Shown: piece by piece, positions 1-8,424 of the stretch
Layout: each line of letters starts with the position of its first letter
How positions within the stretch are numbered: the first letter of the stretch is position 1
Source of the DNA: Rhizobiales bacterium Ga0077545
Lineage (GTDB): Bacteria; Pseudomonadota; Alphaproteobacteria; Rhizobiales; Methylopilaceae
Length of the DNA: 64,000 nucleotides
Assembly (NCBI GenBank): GCA_001464335.1
Contig: LNEV01000018.1
Coordinates: forward strand, 186,001 to 250,000
Reading direction: 5' to 3'
Notes under the pieces: model-generated
Databases searched by the model: none
Told to the model about the DNA's origin: nothing
Seen by the model: only the letters and a program-made list of their open reading frames with translations
Program-made: the position numbers and the translations under genes

Positions 1-294
1 CTCCGCGACGCTTTTGTGCGGCCACAGCGCGTAGGACTGGAAGACCACGCCGACGCCGCGCTTTTCAGGCGGAACCTGCCGGGCGGGTCTTGCGACGGGC
101 TGTTCGTCGAACAGGATTTCCCCCGCATCGGGATGTTCGAATCCGGCGATGAGCCGCAGCAGAGTGGTCTTTCCGCATCCCGAGGCACCGAGCAACGCAT
201 TGAAGGAGCCCGGGGCGAATTCGAGGGACACGCCGTCGATGGCGGCGGTGTCCCCGAAGCGTTTGGTGACGTTGCGGATGCTGATGGAGGTCAT
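1..294 (-). CDS. ABC transporter ATP-binding protein, N-terminal part (3' end outside window)
   Basis: The first 98 codons of an ABC ATPase run off the left edge. The start is ATG at 294. Walker A (GASGCGKTT) lies near residues 36-44 and a Q-loop (VVFQSYALWPH) near residue 86, as in PotA/FbpC-type ATPases that energise uptake of polyamines, iron or similar solutes. The signature motif, Walker B and any C-terminal regulatory domain are off-window, as are the permease and binding protein, so the substrate cannot be named. The family call is firm; the substrate is unknown. Confidence 0.85.
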   Translation of the reverse strand, partial: MTSISIRNVTKRFGDTAAIDGVSLEFAPGSFNALLGASGCGKTTLLRLIAGFEHPDAGEILFDEQPVARPARQVPPEKRGVGVVFQSYALWPHKSVAE

Positions 295-463
295 GTGGGC
301 CGGAGGGTTTGTGCGGGCAGGATCGGGATCGCGTTTAGGTGCACCCCGAATATGACAGAACGACAAAGCAGCGGGAACGATCCTGCGCGCCCCACGCATC
401 TCCAGTTGACCCCTCCGATGGAAGGTTCATGCTCTGTGTCGTCACACAGCGATGGAGGCTGTC

Positions 464-1030
464 ATGAGTGCCTCGGAAAGTGGAGTTCAGGGCCGGATCA
501 CCCAATCCGTTCAGACCAAATGGGGCTGGTTCCTTGCGCTTGGCATCGTGCTCGTCATCGGCGGCACCCTGGCCATCTTCCTGCCGGTCGCCTCGACCAT
601 CGCGACCAGCATCTTCCTCGGCGCCATTCTGCTCGTGGGCGGTGCTGTGCAGATCTTCCACGCCCTGAAGGTCAAGACCTGGTCGGGTTTCTTCTGGGAC
701 ATGGCCATCGGCCTCGTGCAGATCGTCGGCGGCCTGATCATCTATTTCGACCCGTTCGCAGGCGCGGTCGCCCTGACGGTGATCATCGCGGCGATCTTTC
801 TGGCCCAGGGCCTCACGCAGGTCATGCTGGCCTTCGCCGTGCGGCCGCATGACGGCTGGGGGTGGCTTCTGTTTTCCGGCCTTCTGGCTGCGGCGGTCGC
901 GGTCATGCTGGCGGTGCAGTTTCCGGGCTCGAGCGTGGTCGCGCCGGGCATCCTGGCCGGCATTTCGATCCTGTTTTCCGGCTGGGCCTATATCGCGATC
1001 GCTCTCGCGGCGCGCCGCCTGAGCGTCTGA
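464..1030 (+). CDS. HdeD/DUF308 family membrane protein
   Basis: This 188-residue protein has about six hydrophobic segments in pairs, matching the HdeD (DUF308) family of small inner-membrane proteins linked to acid or stress resistance. I chose ATG 464 because a GGAG box at 454-457 lies six bases upstream; an in-frame ATG at 452 lacks a ribosome site. Hydrophobic helices begin around residues 20, 45, 75, 100, 130 and 155. The gene converges with the VOC gene, whose stop is one base away. The biochemical role of the family is not settled, so only the family assignment is secure. Confidence 0.8.
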   Translation: MSASESGVQGRITQSVQTKWGWFLALGIVLVIGGTLAIFLPVASTIATSIFLGAILLVGGAVQIFHALKVKTWSGFFWDMAIGLVQIVGGLIIYFDPFAGAVALTVIIAAIFLAQGLTQVMLAFAVRPHDGWGWLLFSGLLAAAVAVMLAVQFPGSSVVAPGILAGISILFSGWAYIAIALAARRLSV

Positions 1031-1031
1031 T

Positions 1032-1451
1032 TCAGGCCGCGTCCGGCGCGTAGTTCGCCGCAAATTCCTGCGTGGGCGGAATCGGCCGGATGATGTCGAT
1101 CAGCACGCCGTTGGGATCCTGCGTTATGAAATGACGCTGGCCGAAGGCCTCGTCGCGCAACGGCGTCAGGATCGGCAAGCCGGCGGCGCATGCCTCCTCG
1201 TAAACCGCATCGGGATCTTCGACCTCGAAATTGAGGATGAGACCCTGAACGGGCTTGCGCGCGGCCTCCGGAACGGTCTCGTGGCGGAAGTCGAGCACCG
1301 CGAGATTGACCGCCGGGTCTTCCGAAGATTGCAGGTGTACGTACCAGTCTGCCTCAAACAGCGAGACGAAGCGAAAGTGCGCGATATAGAACGCGGCTGT
1401 TTCGGTCACCTTGTCCGTCATGATGACGGGATAATAGCTCGTGACTTTCAT
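1032..1451 (-). CDS. VOC (glyoxalase/bleomycin resistance) superfamily protein
   Basis: A 139-residue single-domain protein with the paired beta-alpha-beta-beta-beta repeats of the vicinal oxygen chelate superfamily. The first half begins [15 protein letters not shown] and the second ends near [19 protein letters not shown], where the Glu/Asp-type metal ligand is usually found. Members include glyoxalases, dioxygenases and antibiotic-binding proteins. The gene starts four bases inside the end of the upstream MFS pump gene (ATGA overlap), so the two are probably co-transcribed, which would fit a detoxification or drug-binding role. The substrate is unknown. Confidence 0.8.
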   Translation of the reverse strand: MKVTSYYPVIMTDKVTETAAFYIAHFRFVSLFEADWYVHLQSSEDPAVNLAVLDFRHETVPEAARKPVQGLILNFEVEDPDAVYEEACAAGLPILTPLRDEAFGQRHFITQDPNGVLIDIIRPIPPTQEFAANYAPDAA

Positions 1452-3007
1452 ACGAGGACTCCTGCTTCAGTGGGTCCGCGCTCCCGCCCCGGGCGATCCT
1501 GCGATCCACGCAAGGCAAACGCCGCGAAGATGGCGACCGCGAACGAGATCAGCGCACTCACCAGGGATGTCACCGCGAAAGCATGTGCGAAAGCATTGCT
1601 GGCGGTCGTGAACAGCACAGCTCCCTGTTCTTCGGGAAGGTTTTTTGCCGCGGTGAACGCCCCGTCCAATGTGCGCCGCGCCGTTTCGGCGACATCGCCC
1701 GGAATGGAGGCGGGCAGGATCATCATGCTGTGGTAGACGGCGACAAAGATCGAGCCGAGCAGCGCGATGCCCGTCGCGCCGCCGAACTCGAAGCTCGTTT
1801 CGGAAATGCCTGAAGCCTGCCCTGCTTTCTCTGGCGCAACCGATGTCATGACAAGGTCCGTCGTCAGCGTCGCCACCGGCGAGAAGCCGAGGCTGCACAG
1901 AACAAGACCGAGGAAGACAGCGCCCGCGCCATAAGTTTCGACGAGCGAGAGAATCAGAAATCCAAACCCGGTCAGGACAAAGCTCGCGGCGATGATCCGC
2001 GACGGACGAAAGCGCTCGGCGAGCCAGGGTGTGACGAGCGAACTTGCCGCGAAGATGGCGCCGGACGGAGCGATCCAGAATCCCGCTTCCAGCGGCGACA
2101 TGCCGAGCGCGAGTTGCAAATATTGAGCGATAAAAAAGAACGCTCCGAACAACGCGAACACGCCCGCCATGTTGCAGACGAGCGATCCGGCCACGGCGGG
2201 AACCCGGAACAGCGACATGTCGATCAAGGGCTCTTCCAGACGCAGCTCGCGGCGCACGAAAAGAGTACCGACAACAAGGCCAAGCGCCAGAGCCGCGACG
2301 ACGGTCATGTCGAAACCGGAGACGGCGATATGCTTCAGGCCGTAGATGATCGCGAGCACGGCGACGACCGACTGCGCCGCGCTGATGAGGTCGAGCTTGC
2401 CCGCATTCTCGTCGCGGAACTCGGGAAGAAGGATGGGGCCGAGAACGAGCAGGAGCAGCATGCACGGCACGTTGATGAGGAACACCGCGCCCCACCAGAA
2501 ATGTTCCAGAACGACCCCGCCGACAAGCGGGCCGATCGCGCCGCCGGCGGAAAAACCGGCGATCCAGACGCCGATCGCGAGCGTCCGCTGCCGGTTGTCC
2601 AGAAACATGTTGCGGATCAGCGAAAGAGTTGAAGGTGCGAGCGTCGCGGCCGAAAGCCCGAGCAGCGCACGGGCAAGGATGAGCAGTTCCGCCGTCGGCG
2701 CGAAAGCGGCGATCAGGGATGTGACGCCGAATGTCCCCGCTCCGATGAGCAGCAGCTTGCGGCGGCCGATGCGGTCGCCGAGCGTGCCCATCGTGATGAG
2801 CGCTCCGGCGACCATGAAGCCATAGATGTCCATGATCCATAGCGTCTGCACGGCGCTCGGATCGAGGTCCGCCGAAAGATGCGGCACGGCAAGATTGAGT
2901 ACTGTGAGGTCCATGGAATAAATGATGCAGGGCAGCATGATGACGGCAAGGCCGGTCCATTCGCGCGCGGTGGCGCGCGGCGCTGCGGAAGGTGTGTCGA
3001 TGCTCAT
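1448..3007 (-). CDS. MFS drug efflux transporter, DHA2 (14-TM) family
   Basis: A 519-residue major facilitator protein with about 14 predicted membrane spans. The typical loop 2-3 motif is visible as [18 protein letters not shown] (about residues 99-116), and D in [13 protein letters not shown] marks TM1 of the DHA2 group (SmvA/EmrB/QacA type), which exports quaternary ammonium compounds and other toxic cations by proton antiport. The start ATG is at 3007. It is followed by an overlapping VOC gene, suggesting a two-gene resistance operon. No dedicated regulator is adjacent. The exported substrate is inferred only at family level. Confidence 0.85.
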   Translation of the reverse strand: MSIDTPSAAPRATAREWTGLAVIMLPCIIYSMDLTVLNLAVPHLSADLDPSAVQTLWIMDIYGFMVAGALITMGTLGDRIGRRKLLLIGAGTFGVTSLIAAFAPTAELLILARALLGLSAATLAPSTLSLIRNMFLDNRQRTLAIGVWIAGFSAGGAIGPLVGGVVLEHFWWGAVFLINVPCMLLLLVLGPILLPEFRDENAGKLDLISAAQSVVAVLAIIYGLKHIAVSGFDMTVVAALALGLVVGTLFVRRELRLEEPLIDMSLFRVPAVAGSLVCNMAGVFALFGAFFFIAQYLQLALGMSPLEAGFWIAPSGAIFAASSLVTPWLAERFRPSRIIAASFVLTGFGFLILSLVETYGAGAVFLGLVLCSLGFSPVATLTTDLVMTSVAPEKAGQASGISETSFEFGGATGIALLGSIFVAVYHSMMILPASIPGDVAETARRTLDGAFTAAKNLPEEQGAVLFTTASNAFAHAFAVTSLVSALISFAVAIFAAFALRGSQDRPGRERGPTEAGVLV

Positions 3008-3074
3008 CGGTCGTTCCGGCTCGCGCGCCGGTTCCTTCTGTCGTTATTTTTTGGTGCGGACGTCTAGCACGGCT

Positions 3075-3524
3075 TCATGACGAAACCGTGCCGTTCGCGG
3101 CAAGGGTACGTTCGAGCTTTCCGAAGGCCTGCGTCCACCCATATTCGTGGCCGGCGCGGGCTTCTTCGTCGAAGAATTGCTCGTGAAGAAGCGTAAGGAT
3201 GGAGCCGTCGCCGTCCGGCTTGATGGTGACGGTGACGCGCGATTCACGTTCGGGCATCGTGATCCACGCCCAGCTGAACTCAAGCCGTGCATCCGGTTCC
3301 ACAACGAGATAGGTGCCCGACACATCGTGGATTTCGCCGTCGGTCGCGCGCATGCGGACGCGGAACGTGCCTCCGACGCGCACATCCGACTCCGCGTGAA
3401 ACACGGTGCAATGATCGGGGCCGAACCAGTGCATCAGCATTTCGGGATCGGTCCACGCCCGGTAGACGAGGGGGGCGGGCGCGGCCATGCGGCGCTTGAT
3501 GGTCAGGCTCGGCTTCTGGCTCAT
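3075..3524 (-). CDS. SRPBCC/AHSA1 family protein
   Basis: A 149-residue START/Bet v1-like fold protein of the activator-of-Hsp90-ATPase-homologue group: an N-terminal strand with KRRMAAPAPLVYRAWTDPE, a WFGP motif near residue 33, and a C-terminal helix with GWTQAFGKLER. Such proteins bind hydrophobic ligands; the natural ligand is rarely known. The gene overlaps the upstream ArsR regulator by four bases (ATGA), the standard arrangement in which the regulator controls the SRPBCC gene. The function beyond ligand binding is unknown. Confidence 0.85.
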   Translation of the reverse strand: MSQKPSLTIKRRMAAPAPLVYRAWTDPEMLMHWFGPDHCTVFHAESDVRVGGTFRVRMRATDGEIHDVSGTYLVVEPDARLEFSWAWITMPERESRVTVTIKPDGDGSILTLLHEQFFDEEARAGHEYGWTQAFGKLERTLAANGTVSS

Positions 3525-3862
3525 TTCTTCCTCTCAAGACGTTCGAGATATTTCGCGAGCCGCTCCAGGCTGAGCTCCCAGAACCGCTGATATTGGATCA
3601 GCCATTTCATCGCATCCTCCATCGGCGCCGCGCGGAGGCGGCAGCACACGGTTCGCCCCCTCTTTTCGCGCGCGATCAGGCCGGCATCCGCGAGCACGTC
3701 GAGATGCTTCATGACCGCCGGGAGGGACATCGGGAGCGGCCGCGCAAGCTCGCTCACCGAAATGTCATCTCCCGATTGAAGGCGCGCGAGCAGCGCGCGG
3801 CGGGTCGGATCGGCCAGCGCCTGAAACGTGCGATCGAGCGTGGCCTCTTGATACTTAACCAT
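3521..3862 (-). CDS. ArsR-family winged-helix transcriptional regulator (SRPBCC-linked)
   Basis: A 113-residue ArsR/SmtB-type repressor. LADPTRRALLARL (about residues 16-28) and the recognition region SLPAVMKHLDVLADAGLIAREKRG (about 45-70) form the winged helix. It lacks the Cys metal-site pattern of arsenic sensors, so a non-metal signal is likely, as usual for this SRPBCC-linked subgroup. The ATG at 3862 lies inside a perfect inverted repeat and only a few bases from the predicted transcription start, with no Shine-Dalgarno sequence upstream; a leaderless message is probable. It is co-transcribed with the overlapping SRPBCC gene. Confidence 0.9.
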   Translation of the reverse strand: MVKYQEATLDRTFQALADPTRRALLARLQSGDDISVSELARPLPMSLPAVMKHLDVLADAGLIAREKRGRTVCCRLRAAPMEDAMKWLIQYQRFWELSLERLAKYLERLERKK

Positions 3863-3899
3863 TATGTTAAGTGTTAGTGCGGTGCGTCACCGGAGTCAA
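3853..3899 (-). promoter_or_regulatory. Autoregulatory operator and promoter of the ArsR/SRPBCC operon
   Basis: On the minus strand, TTGACT (3899-3894) and TAACAC (3876-3871) form a -35/-10 pair with a 17-base spacer. A perfect inverted repeat ACTTAAC-CATTAT-GTTAAGT spans 3853-3872 and covers the start codon at 3862-3860. The expected transcription start is about two bases before the ATG. The operator therefore covers transcription start and translation start together. Binding by the ArsR protein is inferred. Confidence 0.65.
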
Positions 3900-3960
3900 A
3901 CCGCATTTACCATCCCGTCATAACGACATATATTACTTTAAACATCTATCGGAGGGTGTC

Positions 3961-4515
3961 ATGGCCAGATCCTCGCGCAAGGACGCGGAGAAGCATCGGA
4001 CCGAGGTGATCGAGGCGGCGGCGCGTCTCTTTCGTGAGCGCGGCATCGAGGGCGTCAGCGTCGCCGAGCTGATGGCAGCTGCCGGGCTGACGCATGGCGG
4101 CTTCTACAAGCAGTTCGGCTCGAAGGAGGAACTGGCGGAGCTCGCCAGCCGGGCGGCATTTGCCGATACGGTCGCCTATATGGACGCCATTCTGGGGAAG
4201 ACCCCGAATGTGCGCGCCGCACGAAAAACAATCGTTGCCAATTACTTGTCTTCCGCACACCGGGACAATCCGGGAACCGGCTGCCCCACGGCCGCTCTCG
4301 CTCACGACGCAGCGTCCGACGTCTTCGGCCCGGCATATGCCGAAGGGGTGGAAGCCATGGCCGGGCGTCTTCGAGCGGCTGGAGATCCCCGCCCGCTTGC
4401 CACGATCGCCCAGCTCGCCGGAGCTTTGCTGATCGCACGGGCAACGCGGGGAACGGCCTTGTCAGACCAGATACTCGATCAGGCGCGCAGCGCTCTGGAA
4501 GCGGTCGAAAAATAG
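3961..4515 (+). CDS. TetR/AcrR family transcriptional regulator
   Basis: A 184-residue TetR protein. The N-terminal helix-turn-helix is clear: AARLFRERGIEGVSVAELMAAAGLTHGGFYKQFGSKEELAEL, shown here only as its span at about residues 18-60. The rest is a helical ligand-binding domain containing NPGTGCPTAAL, characteristic of the group that often controls an adjacent SDR or reductase. I chose ATG 3961 because CGGAGGGTG lies just upstream; a longer reading from 3871 is not needed. The next gene downstream is an SDR whose promoter carries an inverted repeat, the likely target. Confidence 0.88.
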   Translation: MARSSRKDAEKHRTEVIEAAARLFRERGIEGVSVAELMAAAGLTHGGFYKQFGSKEELAELASRAAFADTVAYMDAILGKTPNVRAARKTIVANYLSSAHRDNPGTGCPTAALAHDAASDVFGPAYAEGVEAMAGRLRAAGDPRPLATIAQLAGALLIARATRGTALSDQILDQARSALEAVEK

Positions 4516-4528
4516 TCCGCGCAGGCTC

Positions 4529-4557
4529 TTGGCAAAATAGATTGTCATCATAATCTA
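4529..4557 (+). promoter_or_regulatory. Putative SDR promoter with inverted repeat
   Basis: TTGGCA (4529-4534) and TAATCT (4551-4556) are spaced by 16 bases. An inverted repeat TAGATT-N8-AATCTA occupies 4538-4543 and 4552-4557 and overlaps the -10 element, so a bound repressor would block polymerase. The TetR encoded immediately upstream is the obvious candidate. This is inference from position and symmetry. Confidence 0.45.
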
Positions 4558-4599
4558 AAATGGGCGCCGCCTCGGCGCGGCCTTCAAGGGAGATTTCAG

Positions 4600-5406
4600 G
4601 TGAGCATTCAATCCAGGGGCAAGGCGCTGATCACAGGGGCGTCTTCGGGTATCGGTGCGGTCTACGCCGACCGGCTCGCGAAAAGAGGTTACGATCTGAT
4701 CGTCGTCGCGCGGAACAAGGAGCGGCTCGAGGCCCTTGCCGCGCGGCTCGAACAGGAAACCGGACGCAAGATCGAGGTCGTGCAGGCCGATCTGACCCAG
4801 CGCAGCGGGCTTGCACGTGTCGAAGCAATCCTCGACGTGGACCCGGCGGTTGGCTTTCTCGTCAACAATGCGGGCATCGGCGTCGGCGGTACGATCCTCG
4901 AGGCCGATGTGGAGGCGCTCGACCGGATGGTGCAGCTCAATGCGACCGCACCGATGCGTCTAGCCTCTGCCGCCGCCCGTGGCATGGCGGCGCGCGGCGC
5001 GGGCACGATTGTCAATATCGCCTCGGTGCTTGCATTGACGCCGGAGCTTTTCAACGGCGTCTACAGCGGCACGAAGGCCTTTCTGCTCAATCTCTCGATG
5101 TCCATGCAAAATGAACTCACCGGCAAGGGCGTCCGCGTTCAAGCGGTGCTGCCGGGCGCGACGCGCACCGAGATATGGGAGCGTGCGGGGGTCGATGTCG
5201 ACGGGTTTCCGCCGGAAATGGTGATGAGCGTCGACGAGATGGTCGATGCTGCGCTGTCCGGCCTCGATCAGGGTGAGCTTATCACGGTCCCCTCGCTGCC
5301 CGATGTGAAGGATTGGAACGCGTTCGAGACGGCGAGGATTGCGCTTAAGCCGAATCTCTCGCGCAGCCACGCGGCCGAACGCTACCGGTCCGCGCACGCG
5401 GCGTGA
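4600..5406 (+). CDS. Short-chain dehydrogenase/reductase (SDR)
   Basis: A 268-residue classical-type SDR. The nucleotide-binding motif TGASSGIGAVYA lies near residues 13-24, NNAGIG near 90, the catalytic Ser in NIASVLAL near 144, and Tyr/Lys as YSGTK near 157-161. The start is GTG 4600 with AAGGGAGA ten bases upstream. Such enzymes oxidise or reduce alcohols, ketones or aldehydes with NAD(P)H. It follows a TetR gene on the same strand and is probably controlled by it. The substrate is unknown. Confidence 0.88.
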   Translation: MSIQSRGKALITGASSGIGAVYADRLAKRGYDLIVVARNKERLEALAARLEQETGRKIEVVQADLTQRSGLARVEAILDVDPAVGFLVNNAGIGVGGTILEADVEALDRMVQLNATAPMRLASAAARGMAARGAGTIVNIASVLALTPELFNGVYSGTKAFLLNLSMSMQNELTGKGVRVQAVLPGATRTEIWERAGVDVDGFPPEMVMSVDEMVDAALSGLDQGELITVPSLPDVKDWNAFETARIALKPNLSRSHAAERYRSAHAA

Positions 5407-5423
5407 GCTTCGCGTCCGGGCAA

Positions 5424-5981
5424 TTAGAGCTTCTCCGGCCGGAACTTCTTGCGCAGGTTCCGCGTCGGCCCGGATGTGATGAACACGCCGTCGCCGGTAT
5501 AATGCAGCATCTTCGGGGTGCGCGGTGTCTTCGGCGCGTGCGCTTTCACGACTTCAAAAACAAAGACACTATACGTACGTATCAGTGTTCCGTCGACAAG
5601 TCGGCATTCGAGATTGGCGTGGCACTCCCCGATCATCGGCACATCGACGTTCTCGGCCTTGGTCGCGGTGAGGTTGAAGTGCTGAAACTTGTCGATGTCG
5701 CGGCCGGATGTATTGCCGATGCCGACGACGGTGTCGGCCATGGTGCTGGTCGGAACATTGATGACGCATTGGCGGCTTTTGCGGATCAGCTCGTGGCTGT
5801 GGTTCTGGTTCCAGACATAGCAGCCGATCAAAGAGGGTTCGAAACTCATGACCATGTGCCAGCCCATGGTCATGATGTTGCGCTCGCCCTTGTGCTGCGA
5901 GGAGACGAGGACAATCGGGCCCGGCTCGATGAAGCGCCGGATCTCGGAGACAGGAAAATCGCTCTTCTTGCGAACGGCCAT
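5424..5981 (-). CDS. Flavin reductase-like (split beta-barrel, FMN-binding) protein
   Basis: A 185-residue protein of the flavin reductase-like/flavoredoxin group. It begins with IEPGPIVLVSSQHKGERNIMT, the typical strand where the flavin phosphate is contacted, followed by SFEPSLIGCYVW and CVINVPT. Members reduce FMN/FAD or act as flavin-binding partners of monooxygenases. It lies 18 bases downstream of a TetR gene on the same strand, so it is probably part of that regulator's operon, and it converges with the SDR gene 17 bases away. The physiological partner is unknown. Confidence 0.85.
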   Translation of the reverse strand: MAVRKKSDFPVSEIRRFIEPGPIVLVSSQHKGERNIMTMGWHMVMSFEPSLIGCYVWNQNHSHELIRKSRQCVINVPTSTMADTVVGIGNTSGRDIDKFQHFNLTATKAENVDVPMIGECHANLECRLVDGTLIRTYSVFVFEVVKAHAPKTPRTPKMLHYTGDGVFITSGPTRNLRKKFRPEKL

Positions 5982-5999
5982 CTGTGCCTCCGGGCTCGC

Positions 6000-6602
6000 C
6001 TAACGGCTCAGGTGAGACTGGATCAGCCGGTCGACATGATCCGGCAGCGACAGAGCGGGGCCCTGGTCGCCGAAGATGTGGACGGTGATATAGGCGCCCT
6101 CGATCAGCAGAAGCAGGCCGTCGCCCAGGAGATCGGGCTCGTCCGCGCCCATGTCCTTCGCCATCTGGCGAAGCCGCTTCCGCAGCTCCGTCTTGTTTTC
6201 CACCGGAACGCGCCGCGCGGGATGGTCGCGATCGGGATATTCGACGCAGGCATTGGTCAGGCCGCAGCCGCGATAGCCCGGCTTCGACGTGCGCTCGGCC
6301 AGCCCCGAGACGAAAGCCAGAAGCTGTCCCTCAGGATCGCCCGGATGGGCCGACATGGCCGAATTGAAGAGCGACCAGAAGCGTGCGTCGTACTCGCCGA
6401 GATAGGCGCTCGTTAGCTCGTCCTTCGATCCGAACGCGCGGTAGAGGCTCGGCTTCGTGACGCCCGCTTTCGTGACGACCTCCTCGACACCCACGCTGCG
6501 GATGCCCAGCCGGTAGAACAGATCGCGCGCAGCCGCGAGGATGCGGTCGGCGGCCTTCTGCGGGCGCGATTCATCAACGTGCGTGGTCGCGTTCATCACC
6601 AA
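6000..6602 (-). CDS. TetR/AcrR family transcriptional regulator
   Basis: A 200-residue TetR repressor with the helix-turn-helix at about residues 20-65 (AARDLFYRLGIRSVGVEEVV, then KPSLYRAFGSKDEL). The C-terminal part contains GCGLTNACVEYPDRDHPAR, typical of the group with a compact ligand pocket. It is divergent from an MFS pump, and two TetR-like palindromes sit between the genes. The next gene on the same strand is a flavin reductase-like protein. An alternative ATG lies two codons in (6596). The most likely role is control of pump and reductase in response to a toxic organic compound. Confidence 0.88.
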   Translation of the reverse strand: MVMNATTHVDESRPQKAADRILAAARDLFYRLGIRSVGVEEVVTKAGVTKPSLYRAFGSKDELTSAYLGEYDARFWSLFNSAMSAHPGDPEGQLLAFVSGLAERTSKPGYRGCGLTNACVEYPDRDHPARRVPVENKTELRKRLRQMAKDMGADEPDLLGDGLLLLIEGAYITVHIFGDQGPALSLPDHVDRLIQSHLSR

Positions 6603-6618
6603 GCTTCTCTTGACTTGT

Positions 6619-6660
6619 TACCGTTCGGTACGTAGCACTATCTTACCGTACCGTTTGGTA
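6619..6660. promoter_or_regulatory. Twin TetR-type operators between tetR and MFS genes
   Basis: Two near-identical 12-base palindromic boxes, TACCGTTCGGTA (6619-6630) and TACCGTTTGGTA (6649-6660), start 30 bases apart, close to three helical turns, so they face the same side of DNA. A possible forward promoter is TTGTTA (6615-6620) with TATCTT (6639-6644), spacing 18. The second box ends two bases before the MFS ATG at 6663, leaving no room for a ribosome-binding site. Control by the adjacent TetR is inferred. Confidence 0.7.
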
Positions 6661-6662
6661 AC

Positions 6663-7931
6663 ATGTCCATGATCTTCGTCCGCCGTCTGGGCCAGAACTA
6701 TGCTTTCGTCGTTGTCGCGGCGATCTTCTTCGCCCTCCTGGTCTCGGCCGGGTCGCGTGGCGCTCCCGGCGTCCTGATCCTGCCGCTTGAAGACGCCTTC
6801 GGCTGGACGCGAACGCAGATCTCCTTCGCCGCCGCGTCGGGCATCTTTCTCTATGGCCTCGTCGGGCCGTTTGCCGTGGCGCTGATGGATCGGATCGGCA
6901 TCCGCAAAACCCTGATGGGCGCGCTGGCATTGCTGTCGATGTCCATGGCGCTCTCCCTTTTCATCAGCGAGCCCTGGCACCTCCTTCTCACTGTCGGTGT
7001 GATGGCAGGCCTGGCCTCCGGCTGCATGGCGGTGACGCTCGGGGCCTACACGGTCAACCGCTGGTTTGCCGCGCATCGCGGCCTGGCCATGGGGGTGCTG
7101 ACGTCGGCCACCGCGACCGGAACGCTGATCTTCGTTCCCGGCATGGCGGCGCTCGCAAGTGCGGGAGGCTGGGAATATGTCGTTACGGCCGTCGCCATCG
7201 TGCCCGCGCTGCTCATTCCCGTCATCTATTTCTTCGTGCCGGAACGTCCGTCCGCCGTCGGCCTGCGCCGCTATGGTGCGACTGAGGCGGATGCCGCGCC
7301 GCAACCGTCCGCGGAAGGGCCGCTCCAGACCGCGATCTCCGCGCTGCGCATGGCTGTAAGGACGCGGGTGTTTTGGTATCTTTTCGCGACATTCTTCATT
7401 TGCGGATTCACGACGAACGGGCTTGTCGGCACGCATCTGATCGCGCTATGCGGCGATAACGGAATTCCCGAAATCCAGGCGGCGGGCCTGCTCGCCATGA
7501 TGGGTGTCTTCGATCTGATCGGAACGACCTTGTCCGGCTGGCTGACCGATCGCTTCGATCCGCGCAAGCTTCTCTTCGTCTATTACTCTCTGCGCGGGCT
7601 CTCGCTGATCTATCTGCCGTTCTCGGACTTCTCGCTGTACAGCCTGACGATCTTCGCGGTCTTCTACGGTCTCGACTGGATCGCGACGGTACCGCCGACC
7701 TTGCGCCTGACGAACGAGGCTTTCGGAGATCGCAAGGGCCCGATCATCTTCGGCTGGATCGTGGCGGGACACCAGCTTGGCGCGGCAAGCGCGGCGTTCT
7801 TCGCGGGCACCATGCGCAGCGCGCAAGGCGATTATCTGATGGCGTTCGTCATTGCCGGCGCGACCGGGCTCATCGCGGCCTTCATCGCGCTCTACATCCG
7901 TCCGGGCAAAGCCCCTCTGGAGCCGGCTTAA
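6663..7931 (+). CDS. MFS transporter (monocarboxylate/oxalate-formate antiporter-like, 12 TM)
   Basis: A 422-residue major facilitator with two six-helix halves. The first half begins near QNYAFVVVAAIFFALLVSAG and carries the loop motif ALMDRIGIRKTLMGAL at about residues 70-85; the second half starts near residue 235, with a matching LTDRFDPRKLLF. The pattern resembles MCT/OFA-type organic anion transporters rather than DHA1 drug pumps. The start is ATG 6663 or ATG 6669; neither has a Shine-Dalgarno sequence, and an operator lies directly upstream. It is divergently controlled with the TetR gene. The substrate is unknown. Confidence 0.82.
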   Translation: MSMIFVRRLGQNYAFVVVAAIFFALLVSAGSRGAPGVLILPLEDAFGWTRTQISFAAASGIFLYGLVGPFAVALMDRIGIRKTLMGALALLSMSMALSLFISEPWHLLLTVGVMAGLASGCMAVTLGAYTVNRWFAAHRGLAMGVLTSATATGTLIFVPGMAALASAGGWEYVVTAVAIVPALLIPVIYFFVPERPSAVGLRRYGATEADAAPQPSAEGPLQTAISALRMAVRTRVFWYLFATFFICGFTTNGLVGTHLIALCGDNGIPEIQAAGLLAMMGVFDLIGTTLSGWLTDRFDPRKLLFVYYSLRGLSLIYLPFSDFSLYSLTIFAVFYGLDWIATVPPTLRLTNEAFGDRKGPIIFGWIVAGHQLGAASAAFFAGTMRSAQGDYLMAFVIAGATGLIAAFIALYIRPGKAPLEPA

Positions 7932-8015
7932 GAAATTTACACCGGAAACGCTCCAGAATCTTGTCGTGGCGGATCGCGGGGCCATATGCAGACGGTCCGA
8001 GGAGGGGCGCTACCA

Positions 8016-8420
8016 ATGGCTGCACGTTTTGCCGATTTCTCACAGTTCGCCGCGGCGCGCGGTGGAGCGCGTGTGCTGACGCATGCGGAGCGGCTTGCGC
8101 GGCTTGACCGTCTCGCAAAGGTCATGGACACCGCGTTCGCCATTCCCGGCACGCGCATACGCCTCGGTGCGGACTCGATGCTCGGCCTTGCCCCCGGCGT
8201 CGGCGACCTGATCGCGCAGGCCATCTCGCTGTACATATTGATCGAAGCCTCGCGCATGGGCCTGCCGAAATGGAAGCTCGCGCGGATGGGCGGCAATATG
8301 CTGGTCGATTTCGTGTTCGGGTCCGTGCCCGTGGCGGGCGACGTCTTCGACATCTTCTGGCGTTCGAACACGCGCAACATGAAGATTGTGCGCGATCACT
8401 TCGCGCGGAGCGGGGCCTGA
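8016..8420 (+). CDS. DUF4112 domain-containing membrane protein
   Basis: A 134-residue protein matching DUF4112: a short helical start, then RLDRLAKVMDTAFAIPGTRIRLGADSMLGLAPGVGD (about residues 22-57), a hydrophobic stretch, and GGNMLVDFVFGSVPVAGDVFDIFWRSNTRNM near the C-terminus. The paired PGxGD/PxxGD motifs are the family hallmark. I chose ATG 8016 because GAGGAGG lies eight bases upstream; the in-frame ATG at 7986 has none. The family function is unknown. The gene converges with hisE four bases away. Confidence 0.85.
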   Translation: MAARFADFSQFAAARGGARVLTHAERLARLDRLAKVMDTAFAIPGTRIRLGADSMLGLAPGVGDLIAQAISLYILIEASRMGLPKWKLARMGGNMLVDFVFGSVPVAGDVFDIFWRSNTRNMKIVRDHFARSGA

Positions 8421-8424
8421 GTGT

